64,000 bases of DNA from JBIOHP01 sp044449065 (GTDB taxonomy: Bacteria > Bacteroidota > Ignavibacteria > UBA10030 > SZUA-254). Each line of letters begins with the position of its first letter. Position 1 is the stretch's first letter. This document shows positions 33,141 through 44,000 of the stretch, piece after piece. Location: the NCBI GenBank assembly GCA_044449065.1, contig JBIOHP010000021.1:1-64000 (forward strand). Direction: 5' to 3'. The translations under genes and the position numbers were made by a program. Under the pieces are notes generated by a model. It was not told the DNA's origin. It did not search any database and was given only the letters and a program-made list of their open reading frames with translations.

Positions 33141-36100
33141 ATGCTCAAATCTATTGTTGCATTTTGCCTGAGTCGCCGGGCGATAATCGTTCTTGGTTTG
33201 CTCTTGTTTGTCGGCGCCGGTTTCATTGCATTTGAAAAGCTCAACATTGAGGCATATCCGAACCCGACGCCTGTTATCCTGGAAATCACCGCCCAGGCGC
33301 CGGGTCTCTCGGCAGAAGAGATGGAGCGTTATTACACGCGACCGATAGAGATCGGACTTTACACAACTCCGGGCATTGACATTATCCGATCTACTTCGTT
33401 CTATGGATTGTCTTTTGTGCGCGTCGTTTTCAAATATGGCATAGACTACCATTTTGCCTACGGCCAGGCGGCAATCGCTTTGCAACAAAACGTTACCCTT
33501 CCCGGTGGGCAGACGCCAACGATCCAGCAGAACAGTACAACAGGTGAAATTTTTCGCTACCAGGTGGTCGGTCCGAAACATTTCGGATTAATCAATCTTC
33601 GCACAGTTCAGCAATGGGTCGTGGCACGGCGGCTTTTGACGATTCCGGGCATCGTTCAAATCAACAGCTGGGGTGGCCCAACCAAGCAATTCCAGGTCGA
33701 AGTCGATCCCCAAAAACTCTCAGCGTACAACATCACCGTGCCGGGAGTCCTAACCGCCCTGGGAAATTCAAACCTCAATGTTGGCGGACGCGAAATCCAG
33801 ATCGGTCAGCAGTCCGTTAACATCCGGGGCATCGGACTTATCGATGACGGTGGAAGCGACGATTTGACACAGGGTTATAAGACAGATGATATCGAAAACG
33901 TTGTCCTCAGCCAGGTGAATGGAACGCCAGTATTGGTGAAGGACGTCGGGAAGGTCTCTGTGGGCTTTGTACCGAGGCTGGGGATATGGGGTCGTGATTC
34001 TGAGGACGATGCGGTGGCAGGAATAGTCGTGATGAGCCGCGTACAACGCGCTAACGATATGCTGGTAAAAGTTCATGACGAAATCGATAAAATGAATCAT
34101 GATGGAAGCTTGCCTCCCGGCGTAAGGGTTGTTCCATTTTATGATCGCGGAACGCTGATCGATATCACCACACATACCGTATTGCACAACCTCATTTTCG
34201 GCTGCCTCCTGGTTTTCTTGATTCAGTGGATATTTCTTGGCAATCTCCGGAGCGCTCTTATCGTCGGTTTGAATATTCCGGTTGCGCTCTTCTTCTCGAT
34301 CATTATCCTTGTCCTCCAGGGTGAAAGCGCAAACCTTCTCTCTATCGGTGCGGTTGATTTCGGAATTATTGTGGATTCAGCAGTCATTCTCGTTGAAAAT
34401 ATTTTCCGGAATTTCCAGAGAACCCCGGAAGAGCGACAGAGTCTTCTTCAGCGTCTTGCGGCTGGTTTTTGGGGTCCCGATCCTACGAAAATTGCAGAAC
34501 ATGCGAAGCCGAGTCACGGATGGACAGACCGCCTCCGCCTGCTTTTGATCAGCGCAATGCAAGTCGATAAGGCGGTGTTCTTCTCGGGATTGATCACCGT
34601 GGCAGCATTCGTACCTCTTTTTACTATGCAGGGAGTAGAGGGAGCGATTTTTGGACCGATGGCACGGACATATGCCTACGCGCTGGCAGGAGCATTACTG
34701 GCGACTTTTACGATCACTCCCGTCCTCGCGAGCCTGCTCCTTCCCAAGCAGGTCACTGAATCCGAAACAATTGTAGTCCGAGGTCTACACCGTCTTTACA
34801 ATCCTACGCTACGGTTCGCGCTTGGTCACCGTACGATCATGGTGTTGATCGGCATCGGTTTTATTGCGATTGCAGGATTCCTGACAACACGACTGGGAAG
34901 CGAATTCCTGCCCGCGCTTGAAGAAGGCAATTTTTGGATTCGCGCTTCGATGCCCATCACGCTCTCGTTAAAAGAAGGAGAGGAAGCCGCAAGAAAAATG
35001 CGTCTGATTCTCCTGATGTATCCGGAGGTCATAACCGTGTCGTCACAGCATGGCAGACCTGATGATGGCAGCGATGCTTCGCCCTTTTCCAACGTCGAAT
35101 TGTTCGCCCCGCTCAAGCCGCCCGATGAATGGCCGAAGGGTGTCACCAAGGAAAAATTAACAGAGCAGATTAGCGCTGAGTTGGAAAGGGAATTACCAGG
35201 AGTGAATTTTAATTTCTCGCAATATATCCAGGACAATATTCAGGAGGCAATATCGGGCGTTAAAGGCGTCAATTCGGTCAAGATTGTTGGACCAAATCTC
35301 GATACCCTAACAACGCTCGCAGAGCGGGTCAAGTCCGAGATGAGCAAGGTTCAGGGAATCGCCGACCTTGGCATCTTTCCTGTACTTGGTCAGCCAAATC
35401 TCAATGTTCGAATTGATCGAACCAAAACAGCACGTTACGGTCTAAATACGGGCGACATCAATTCTATAATACAGACATCTTTAGGAGGTGTAACGGCGAC
35501 AACGATTTTGGAAGGGGATCGCCATTTTGACCTCGCTGTACGCTATCCTTCGGAATATCGCGACAATATAGAAAAAATACATGATATTAAGGTAGCATAT
35601 CCCACCAGTTCCGGAGCGAATGCTTATATTCCGTTAAGCGAATTAGCTACAATAACTATGGAAACTGGAGCAGCCTGGATCTATCATGAAAGCAACCAGA
35701 GATTCATTCCGGTTAAATTCAGTGTTCGGGAACGCGATTTGGGCAGTACTGTGGCGGAGGCTCAGGATCGCATCAGTAAGAAGATCATTCTTCCAAGCGG
35801 TTATCGTCTTGTTTGGGCGGGTGAATTTGGAGAACTCCAAGCCGCTAAGGAGCGGCTCGCCATCATTGTGCCTCTCAGTCTCCTCCTCATTCTTGGATTG
35901 CTCTATGCGTCGTTCAGCTCCTTACGAGACAGCCTTTTAGCTCTAGCAGGTATTCCATTCGCTATCTCCGGAGGCATTCTCGCCCTCTACGTTTCCGGTC
36001 TTGCCTTTAGCATTTCTGCTGCCGTTGGATTCGTTTCGCTCTTTGGCGTATCGGTCATGAATGGCATTCTGCTCATGACCTACTACAATCAAGCTCGGCT

Positions 36101-36401
36101 TCACGGAGGGACGTCAACAGAGTCCATGTTTCATGCTGCCTCCACACGCATGCGGCCCTTGCTGATGACGGCGCTTTCGGCGTGTATAGGTCTCTTGCCC
36201 GCAGCGATTTCCACTGGCATCGGAAGTGAGGTGCAACGCCCACTGGCCACTGTGATCGTAGGTGGTATGCTTGTGGGACCCCTTATGCTTCTCATCGTGG
36301 TGCCTGCAATGAAACTGATCTTCCTGGCGCATGACGACGATTCTGCCACGAACGATGAAGCGAAGCCGGAACCAGAACCAATTCCATCGCAAGGAGAATA
36401 A
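33141..36401 (+). CDS. Heavy-metal-type RND efflux pump (CzcA/CusA family)
   Basis: A 1,086-residue inner-membrane transporter with 12 expected membrane segments and two large periplasmic loops. The fourth membrane segment carries D-F-G-I-I-V-D-S-A-V-I-L-V-E-N with Asp406, Asp412 and Glu419, the same spacing as the proton-relay residues of CzcA. This points to the metal-ion (HME) branch rather than the drug branch. A second-repeat block (FGVSVMNGILLMTYYNQ) and a charged tail (EAKPEPEPIPSQGE) close the protein. The ion (Zn, Co, Ni, Cd, or Cu/Ag) is not decidable by eye. It overlaps nothing; the channel gene follows after 3 bp. Confidence 0.92.
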   Translation: MLKSIVAFCLSRRAIIVLGLLLFVGAGFIAFEKLNIEAYPNPTPVILEITAQAPGLSAEEMERYYTRPIEIGLYTTPGIDIIRSTSFYGLSFVRVVFKYGIDYHFAYGQAAIALQQNVTLPGGQTPTIQQNSTTGEIFRYQVVGPKHFGLINLRTVQQWVVARRLLTIPGIVQINSWGGPTKQFQVEVDPQKLSAYNITVPGVLTALGNSNLNVGGREIQIGQQSVNIRGIGLIDDGGSDDLTQGYKTDDIENVVLSQVNGTPVLVKDVGKVSVGFVPRLGIWGRDSEDDAVAGIVVMSRVQRANDMLVKVHDEIDKMNHDGSLPPGVRVVPFYDRGTLIDITTHTVLHNLIFGCLLVFLIQWIFLGNLRSALIVGLNIPVALFFSIIILVLQGESANLLSIGAVDFGIIVDSAVILVENIFRNFQRTPEERQSLLQRLAAGFWGPDPTKIAEHAKPSHGWTDRLRLLLISAMQVDKAVFFSGLITVAAFVPLFTMQGVEGAIFGPMARTYAYALAGALLATFTITPVLASLLLPKQVTESETIVVRGLHRLYNPTLRFALGHRTIMVLIGIGFIAIAGFLTTRLGSEFLPALEEGNFWIRASMPITLSLKEGEEAARKMRLILLMYPEVITVSSQHGRPDDGSDASPFSNVELFAPLKPPDEWPKGVTKEKLTEQISAELERELPGVNFNFSQYIQDNIQEAISGVKGVNSVKIVGPNLDTLTTLAERVKSEMSKVQGIADLGIFPVLGQPNLNVRIDRTKTARYGLNTGDINSIIQTSLGGVTATTILEGDRHFDLAVRYPSEYRDNIEKIHDIKVAYPTSSGANAYIPLSELATITMETGAAWIYHESNQRFIPVKFSVRERDLGSTVAEAQDRISKKIILPSGYRLVWAGEFGELQAAKERLAIIVPLSLLLILGLLYASFSSLRDSLLALAGIPFAISGGILALYVSGLAFSISAAVGFVSLFGVSVMNGILLMTYYNQARLHGGTSTESMFHAASTRMRPLLMTALSACIGLLPAAISTGIGSEVQRPLATVIVGGMLVGPLMLLIVVPAMKLIFLAHDDDSATNDEAKPEPEPIPSQGE

Positions 36402-36404
36402 AGG

Positions 36405-37811
36405 ATGAAACGACTTACGAATTTGGCTCATTGTATTATAGGCGTTCTCTTATCTGGAGTGATGTCGTCTCACATCCTTTTCGCGCAACAAGGGAAAAGC
36501 GATATTACCCTTAACCCTAAAGCAACCGGGGATTCGCTCGCGCGCACACGCGCTCTTGATTCCTTATTGCAATTGCCCTCACCTGGAACTATGTTAAAGT
36601 CTCATCCTGTCGGTTACCGGGAATTTCTCGCGACCGTAGCGGAGAGCAATCTCGATTTTGCCGTGCAAAAATATAACATATCCATCGCCCAGGCGCAGAT
36701 AACAGTTGCGAAACTCTATCCCGACCCATCGCTTTCCGCCGGCGTAACAAAGGATATAACGAACGTTCCGTCCGACCAGAGATTGGGAAACGTGTGGAAT
36801 TTAGGCGCGTCGGAAACCATTCTGCTCGGCGGGAAGATCGGCGCTCGCAGCAATGTTGCTGAGGAAAACGCCAGTGCTGCGCAGGCGCAGGCAGAGGATT
36901 TCTTCCGCAATCTGCGTGGTACAGCTACACAAGGGTATATTAACGCGCTCATCGCCGATTCGACCTACAAAGCGAATGAACGCACATACCTCAATCTTGC
37001 AGAACTCACACAAGTCAATGAACACCGGGTCGACGCGGGTGATTTAGGAAAGGTCGATCTTTTGCAATCGCGTGTCGATGCAATACAAGCACGCGGTGTC
37101 TTGCTTCAGGCGGATGCAGCGCGCCGGCAAGCGTTCATCCAGCTCGGACAATTGATGGGACGGCACAATTCGGATACACTGTATCGTCCTATGGGAAACC
37201 TCACATTTCCCGCGCGTTCGTTCATTCTCGATACACTGATAAGCAGGGCGAAAGAGTCGCGTTCGGATGTCATCGCTGCCCGTCGTGCACTCGCATCGGC
37301 ACGGTTCAGTGTTGATCTTGCACATGCAGAACGTTGGCCCGATTTAACGGTCGGCGCAGGATATACATATACAGGAGAGTCTGTCAACAACGTGGCGCCC
37401 TTTCCGGGACAAAAAGTGCTGGGATTTAATATCTCCATTCCGCTACCACTTTCAAATGTACTGAATCAAGGTTCCATTCAGGTAGCGGAGTTCACATATG
37501 AACAAGCGCAAAAGTCTCTGGAAGTTGCGGAACTAAAAGCTGAAACAGATGTGAGGCAAGGATATTCGCAGTTTCAATTAGCAGAGCAGCAATATGCGCA
37601 ATACTCCACCGACTTGCTTGCCGATGCGGAGAAAGTGCGGGCAGCTCGTCTCTATAGTTTTAAGGCGGGAAGCGCTTCCTTATTAGATGTCCTCACGGCA
37701 GAGAACACGCTGGCAAACGTTTACCTTGCCTATTACAACGCTCTCTCCGGCTATGCGAATGCGTTCGTTGGTTTGGAACAAGCGGCAGGTATCTGGGATA
37801 TAGAATTCTGA
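36405..37811 (+). CDS. Outer-membrane efflux channel (TolC/CzcC family)
   Basis: A 468-residue exported protein with a signal peptide (IIGVLLSGVMSSHILFA-QQ) and two outer-membrane-efflux repeats. Each has long amphipathic helices (FAVQKYNISIAQAQITVAKLYPDPSLSAG; VIAARRALASARFSVDLAHAERWPDL) and short barrel strands. The trimer forms the exit duct of the RND system. AAGGAG lies just upstream of the ATG, 3 bp after the pump stop, so all three efflux genes form one operon. Confidence 0.9.
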   Translation: MKRLTNLAHCIIGVLLSGVMSSHILFAQQGKSDITLNPKATGDSLARTRALDSLLQLPSPGTMLKSHPVGYREFLATVAESNLDFAVQKYNISIAQAQITVAKLYPDPSLSAGVTKDITNVPSDQRLGNVWNLGASETILLGGKIGARSNVAEENASAAQAQAEDFFRNLRGTATQGYINALIADSTYKANERTYLNLAELTQVNEHRVDAGDLGKVDLLQSRVDAIQARGVLLQADAARRQAFIQLGQLMGRHNSDTLYRPMGNLTFPARSFILDTLISRAKESRSDVIAARRALASARFSVDLAHAERWPDLTVGAGYTYTGESVNNVAPFPGQKVLGFNISIPLPLSNVLNQGSIQVAEFTYEQAQKSLEVAELKAETDVRQGYSQFQLAEQQYAQYSTDLLADAEKVRAARLYSFKAGSASLLDVLTAENTLANVYLAYYNALSGYANAFVGLEQAAGIWDIEF

Positions 37812-37894
37812 AGAATATAAAAAACGTCTCGGTATTAACTAAAGAGGAACCCGATTTCCTCAAGATTTAACACAACGAAGAAACGAAATAATGA

Positions 37895-38569
37895 TTAAAA
37901 ATAGAAACGCGCGAAAATCAATGCATTGGTGGAGAAAACGTTTTGCTTAAAGTCTCGCGGGTAAACGGTAGACGGAGGAATCTGATTTGGGACGCCGAAT
38001 CCCGTGCTGGTGAACTGAAGTTCTCCGCCCAAAGTAACGTGTTGCGTTATGGCTCCTTCGGCGCCAAAACAACCGCTTATAAAGAACGCTGCCCAGATTG
38101 TCTTTTGATCGGTATAACCCTTCGCGGGTCGCGAATAGCTCAAGTATTCGCTCGAGGACAGCACTCCCGTTCGTGGACCCGCATAGAGTGTAAAAGTTGA
38201 ATCCGGGTGCCAAGTGTAGAACGCGCCGAAGCCGAATCGCACAATTGCTGCCGATATGTGACCGATAAACTCTCCGAGCGAATCGCTGTATGTTTGATCC
38301 TGGGATCGAATGAGGAGACCAAACTGGAATTCCGCACGGAAATACTCGCCGGTCTTCACAAACAAATAGAAATCCGCTGCACCGGGGGATTGGAAGAGGA
38401 ACTTGTTGTCCCCTGCAACATTAGAGGGGTTGAAACTTACTCCGAGTCCAAGGGTCACCTTCTCCTGTGCGGGAGTCTTTAGCGGAACAAATGTTGCAAG
38501 GACGATAACAATGATCATGCGGGTCATTGTCCAAACAATTTGTGTACGATATAACTTCAAACAGAGCAT
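37895..38569 (-). CDS. Outer-membrane beta-barrel protein, unknown
   Basis: A 224-residue protein with an N-terminal export signal (MTRMIIVIVLATFVPLKTPA-QE; the ATG at 38527 may be the true start). It has alternating strands such as FRAEFQFGLLIRS and HVTLGGELQFTSTGFG, and ends with FARFYF. It is probably an eight- to ten-strand barrel. Six bases separate it from the DUF2279 gene upstream, so the two are co-transcribed. It converges with the efflux operon. Confidence 0.7.
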   Translation of the reverse strand: MLCLKLYRTQIVWTMTRMIIVIVLATFVPLKTPAQEKVTLGLGVSFNPSNVAGDNKFLFQSPGAADFYLFVKTGEYFRAEFQFGLLIRSQDQTYSDSLGEFIGHISAAIVRFGFGAFYTWHPDSTFTLYAGPRTGVLSSSEYLSYSRPAKGYTDQKTIWAAFFISGCFGAEGAITQHVTLGGELQFTSTGFGVPNQIPPSTVYPRDFKQNVFSTNALIFARFYF

Positions 38570-38575
38570 GATAGA

Positions 38576-39634
38576 TCAAAAGTTGATATTGAATGGGTAA
38601 AAAAGATAAAAACGTGTCTCCTTGTTTATCTGAAACTCGAGAGCTGGGCCCGGGATCTTCAAGAATACGAGCGTTTGACGCCACCAATTCCAAACTGGTC
38701 CACCTTCAGGGAGAATTTTTGCGAGATTGACATCGGGAGCGAGAACGAGAACTCTATATTGATCTGGATACCCCAGATTGCGCGCAGAATAGCCCGTCGC
38801 TATATTAAGCCATTCCGGCCAGTACGGTTTCGCAGCGTCAGGTAAAAGGTTGTGAACATTCGTCGACAGCCAAAACGTCCAAGCACTGTAGTCGTCGATA
38901 GGAGTCTTTGAAAGGTACTTTGGTCTATCTCCGAACCAGGATGCAGGATAGTAGTCTGCCTTCGGAGTAAAATTTTGGAGAAACGGTGAATAATATGAAC
39001 CTAAATAGAAAATAGCTCCGGCGGATTGGAAATATGCATCGTAGGGTGAAAATCCAAAGTCGCTGCCGTAGCCGTCAAGCACTTCGACGTAGTACTGATA
39101 CGTGAACCCCATCATGCTACCGCAAATGGTTGCCATTTTAGGATCAAAACCGGATGTGATCAACATGTCGGTAGATAAATATGATAGGAAATATCCTCCG
39201 GTGAAATGTCCACCGTAATTGGCGCTCAGGGATTCATCGAAGTCGTCCACGATACGAAATGAGGATCCGGCTGCCCAAATTGTTCTCTTCTGATAGAAAT
39301 GGAGCCACGTGAGACTGCCAAAGAAGAGACCGCCGGCAACTGCGGTGGGGAGAGGACGTATCTGTGTTGAAAGGTTGGGTTGGGACCCGTCCATTGTATA
39401 GCGTCGCTGCCCCGCCCATGTGAACTCGCTCCAGGGGATCATGCTTGATGATGTGGCGGGAGTATTGCTTGCTGTAGAAGTTTGGAGAATAGAATCTTCC
39501 TGCGTGATGCAGGAAAACGATGAAAGAGTTGTTACTGTGGAATCCCCATGGGCCATAACCATTCCGGGAAAAGCAGTCAACGCCCCCGACAAGGAAAGGA
39601 CAATGGACGCGGTAATAATTCTGACGCAATGCAT
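38576..39634 (-). CDS. DUF2279 family envelope protein
   Basis: A 352-residue protein with a signal peptide (IITASIVLSLSGALTAFPGMVMA). The central segment has the features of DUF2279 (YfiM-like) proteins: an aromatic start (FFGSLTWLHFYQ), DDFDESLSANYGGHFTGGYFLS with a conserved-looking His, and FSPYDAYFQSAGAIFY. The C-terminal part (NWWRQTLVFLKIPG, FYLFYPFNINF) suggests strands ending at the outer membrane. Function is unknown in the family. It begins a two-gene operon and diverges from the DUF5683-like gene at 39875. Confidence 0.75.
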   Translation of the reverse strand: MHCVRIITASIVLSLSGALTAFPGMVMAHGDSTVTTLSSFSCITQEDSILQTSTASNTPATSSSMIPWSEFTWAGQRRYTMDGSQPNLSTQIRPLPTAVAGGLFFGSLTWLHFYQKRTIWAAGSSFRIVDDFDESLSANYGGHFTGGYFLSYLSTDMLITSGFDPKMATICGSMMGFTYQYYVEVLDGYGSDFGFSPYDAYFQSAGAIFYLGSYYSPFLQNFTPKADYYPASWFGDRPKYLSKTPIDDYSAWTFWLSTNVHNLLPDAAKPYWPEWLNIATGYSARNLGYPDQYRVLVLAPDVNLAKILPEGGPVWNWWRQTLVFLKIPGPALEFQINKETRFYLFYPFNINF

Positions 39635-39874
39635 GACCGAGGAGAAAAAGATTATTAAAATGAATACTTTGATTGAAATTGGACAATTTGAATATACCAG
39701 TGTGGCGGTAGAAAGTCAAGAAAAAACGGGACCTTTAACTTTACTCGTGCTTTTGTCACTCTATCGTATCGCCGATAAATATGATGATAAACTAAACAAT
39801 AAAAAGGATCGAACGTCCTTGATGTTGAATAGTTCCGAGGTTTTTTATATCTTCATAACTGGTACACTATTATT

Positions 39875-40852
39875 TTGAATGAAAATATTTTCTCCCAATA
39901 TTCGACAAAAAATATGAAATATATCAGCATGGTTGTTTGGTTTATTCTCTGCGGAGCTACACTGAGAGGAGGGGAAAAAGGTAATTTTCATTTTGTTGGA
40001 AATTCATCTGTCGATTTATTCGGACAAAACACACTGCCGGACAAAAAATTTATGTTTCCCGATACTTCCTATCATATGCAGGATATGGCATCCGAAGAGT
40101 CTGGAAGAAAAAGCCCCTGGATTGCAGGACTTCTTTCGCTGGCGGTGCCTGGTGCCGGAGAATTTTACAGCCATAGCTACACGAAAGCAGGAATATTCGC
40201 AGCAATTGAAGCCGCGGCATGGATAGTTCATTTCAGATACAATAAGATGGGACAGGACGGGGACACCTTTCTCAAGGCATACGTCAATCAACACTACAAC
40301 GTCTCACAATACCTTCGTTGGACTTATCGTAATACGGGCGTTTTGACTAACAACACAGTTGATCCTTCCAAATATTATCCTGGCGGAGGTACAACCTATG
40401 ATTCACCACCCTACTCAAATCTCGATTGGAATGAATTGAACGATCTTGAAAGAGCAGTGGGGGGAGCGGCTTACAACGGCTATACCGAAGCGCTGCCTTT
40501 TTACGGAGTGGAGCAGTATTACAAGGTACTTGCAAAATATGATCAGTTCAGCACAGGATGGGATGATGCTGATACAAGCGCAATCACTCCCGGAAATCTG
40601 CCTCTTACCAGCCGCTCGCGAGGAGAACAATCCTATTATGACACACAACGCGCGATAAAAAACCATTACTATGATATTGCGACGGGATATTTGAGCGTTG
40701 TTCTTGTGAATCACATCATAAGCGCGTTCGACGCAGCATGGTCGGCGACGAGGTATAATAAATCGCTGCATGCCAATCTAAATATGAACATGGTGCCTAC
40801 CGTAACAGGTATGGAACCGCTCATGACAATCCACCTAACATACGATTTCTGA
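39875..40852 (+). CDS. DUF5683-like membrane protein
   Basis: A 325-residue protein with an export signal; the better start may be the ATG at 39914 (MKYISMVVWFILCGATLRGG). SPWIAGLLSLAVPGAGEFY followed by Y-TKAGIFAAIEAAAW is the typical N-terminal membrane hairpin of DUF5683 proteins common in Bacteroidota. A long Tyr/Asn-rich middle and the block YLSVVLVNHIISAFDAAWSA follow. The end (MTIHLTYDF) looks like an outer-membrane strand. Function unknown. Confidence 0.7.
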   Translation: MNENIFSQYSTKNMKYISMVVWFILCGATLRGGEKGNFHFVGNSSVDLFGQNTLPDKKFMFPDTSYHMQDMASEESGRKSPWIAGLLSLAVPGAGEFYSHSYTKAGIFAAIEAAAWIVHFRYNKMGQDGDTFLKAYVNQHYNVSQYLRWTYRNTGVLTNNTVDPSKYYPGGGTTYDSPPYSNLDWNELNDLERAVGGAAYNGYTEALPFYGVEQYYKVLAKYDQFSTGWDDADTSAITPGNLPLTSRSRGEQSYYDTQRAIKNHYYDIATGYLSVVLVNHIISAFDAAWSATRYNKSLHANLNMNMVPTVTGMEPLMTIHLTYDF

Positions 40853-41013
40853 TCGCGGTCGTTATCGTTTGCGGAATGTTCCTGACGGCAATCATTAACT
40901 TCATTTTATTGCCGGTGATGTATAAGATATTGAGGCTAAAGATATAGATCGTAACACCGAACACGGGATAGCTCTTCATCGTTTTGAAGTGGGGGGGGTG
41001 AACGCCCATTTTT

Positions 41014-41025
41014 GACAGCGCTGTC
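41014..41025 (+). promoter_or_regulatory. Palindrome upstream of the GH18-NodB-GT2 gene
   Basis: Perfect 12-bp palindrome GACAGCGCTGTC, overlapping a TTGACA at 41012-41017 that could be a -35 element (the expected -10 region, TACCTT, is poor). It lies 69 bp before the ATG at 41094. A dimeric regulator bound here would cover the promoter. Pattern only. Confidence 0.35.
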
Positions 41026-41093
41026 TGATAGTTGTACCTTTCCTTTCAGGAAGTTACATTACAACAATTCCTTTATTGAATAATTCCATTTAA

Positions 41094-44000
41094 ATGTCTC
41101 AGACTCAAGAGAAGAAGCCCGTATTTTTCGCTGTTAGCGACAAGCGGTGGCGAAGATTCCTTGGGGCAGTGCGTATTCTCGGTGTACTGGTTATTTTCCT
41201 GATGGTTCTGTTAGGATTAACATTGTTCAACCCATCACAACCGATTATGCCTGCGCTTGAGGAGCACGGTGAAATTTATAAAAAAATCCTTAACCCGGAA
41301 CGCATCAGTACCTTTCAGACAAAAGAAAACCTCGCCTATCAAAAATTCCGGAAAAAATTAACGGGGACCGCCGATATTAACTATAGCAGGTACTCAAAGA
41401 TGCATGCCCGTTCCATTCCTGTAAAAACAACCAGAACGATTGAACAAATCCGTGCTGCCTTTTATGTGAATTGGGATGCTCAATCATTTTCCTCTCTTCA
41501 CGAGAACGTCGATCGGTTAAATATGGTGTTCCCGGAATGGATGGCGCTGCCGGATTCTGGTGATTCAGCGGTATTTACTATTGATAACCGTGCGCTCGCC
41601 TTGTTGCGCGATCATAATATAGCCATTATGCCAATGGTCACGAATTTTTATCACGACAAATGGAACGGTCAAAATGTCAGGAGAATTCTCGCCCATGAAT
41701 CCTCGCGGAAAGCATGCATCCAGAGCATCCTCAAAGTGCTTGAGGAAAATAAGTTTGCAGGAGTTAATATTGACTTCGAAGAACTGCCGGAGAGATTTGA
41801 TGACGAACTGTTAAAATTTCAGGAAGAGCTGTACCGTACTCTCCATGGAAAAGGTTTTCTTGTTTCGCAGGATGTTGCGCCGTTCAACGCAGATTATGAT
41901 ATCAGTAAACTCCAAGCGTTCAACGATTATATTGTGATAATGGCATATGACGAGCATTATACGACAAGCGGAGCGGGACCGATAGCATCGTTTGGGTGGG
42001 TAGAATCAATATTAATCGATTTCTCGAAGAAAATGGATATGCGGAAATGCATCCTCGGCATCCCCGCCTACGGATATGATTGGCCTCGCGGTGATGAAGG
42101 CAACGATGTGAGTTATGAAGAAGCAGTCAACACCGCGAAGGAGGAGGATACAACAATTATCTTCAATAAAAATTCTGCAAATCTCTCGTTCACATACTAC
42201 GACGATAACCAGCATCTTCACGATTGTTGGTTTACAGACGCAGGGACTACGTTCAATCTTATGCGGCTCGCCTCGGTGTATGAAACCCGCGGTGTTGCGA
42301 TGTGGCGGCTCGGGAGTGAGGATCGGCGGTTATGGAAATTTTATCAAGATAATGTAAGCGATGATAGTCTGGAAATCCATCCGTTGGAATATCAATCACT
42401 CGAATCATCAATACCAACGGGTGCAATCGATTTTGACGGTGAGGGAGAGGTGCTTGATCTGGTTGCAACTCCAGATACGGGGTTCATTGCCGTAGCGTAT
42501 GATACTTCGAAATTTTTAATCGGGAATGAAGATTATCAGCGGCTGCCATCAGCCTATATCATTAAAAAATTCGGCTTGATCGATCCAAATGTCAAAGTCC
42601 TCAGCTTCGATGATGGTCCAGATGCCAGATACACGCCCGCAATACTGGATATTCTTAGGGAGGAAAATGTTCCAGCGTCATTTTTTATCGTCGGCATCAA
42701 TGCTGAAAGCCATTTACCGATTGTAAAGCGAATGTATGAACAGGGATATGAAATTGGGAACCACACCTTCCTCCATCCCAATATCGCCGAAGTATCCCCG
42801 GAACGGACAAGCATTGAATTAAACGCTACCCGTCGATTGATCGAAAGTGTTACCGGTCATTCAACGATCCTATTTCGTCCGCCGTACGCCGCCGATTCGG
42901 AACCGGAGACCCCGGAGGAAATTTTACCAATCGTCGAAGCGAAAAAGGAGGGTTATTATACGGTAGGCGAATCCATCGACCCGCAGGATTGGGAAGAGGG
43001 GGTTACCGCAGATTCCATCATTGCACGGATAATACAACAACAAGACAACGGAAATATAATCCTTTTGCATGATGCAGGCGGCGACCGATCTCAAACAGTA
43101 AAAGCGCTGCCGATCATTATCCAATATTTCAAATCGAAAGGGTGCCGGTTTGTTTCACTCATGGAATACCTCGGTAAAACGCGCGACGAGATCATGCCTC
43201 CACTCGCAAGCCGGCAGGATTTTGAGATCTCCCGCCTTAATTGGACAATTGCTGAAGTGATTTATTATTTCAAAAATGCATTTATCGCATTTTTCTTTTT
43301 GGGGTTGATTCTATCGATTGGCCGGACGGTTTTTATCGCCGTTATTGCCTGGAAGGGGAAAAAGAAACTCACAACAACTGGAATCCCCGATGGAAAACAG
43401 AACTTTCCATTCGTAGATGTGATTGTGCCTGCATATAACGAGGAAATTACCGCCGTGAAGACGGTCAATAATCTACTCAAAAGTGATTATCCGGAATTTG
43501 AAATCGTTTTTGTTGATGATGGATCGAAGGATTCAACTATAGAAACGATGAAGAAATCATTTGATTCGAATCCGCGGGTGAGGATTCTTTCCAAACCTAA
43601 TGGCGGAAAAGCTTCAGCATTGAATTACGGCATCGAGAGGGCAAAGGGAGATATTCTCGTATGCATCGACGCCGATACCCTTCTCCAGACGGATGCAATC
43701 ACTAAATTGGTATCCTATTTTACGGACGAATCAGTAGGAGCAGTCGCGGGCAATGTGAAAGTCGGCAATGAACGGTCATTACTCACCCGGTGGCAGGCGA
43801 TAGAGTATATCACCAGCCAGAATTTTGACCGGCGGGCGTTCGATTATCTCAATTGCATCACCGTTGTGCCCGGAGCTATCGGCGCGTTCCGCAAACAAGT
43901 ATTTGAGAAAATAGGTGGCTTTAGCACCGACACTCTTGCCGAAGATTGCGATCTCACCATCAGGTTATTACGGGAAGGATATACTGTCCGCTACAATCCC

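Noticed and set aside
39420..39878. 152-codon plus-strand frame over the DUF2279 gene and the following spacer
   Set aside because: Most of it is antisense to a well-supported gene, the product matches no family, and its end overlaps the next gene only by chance.
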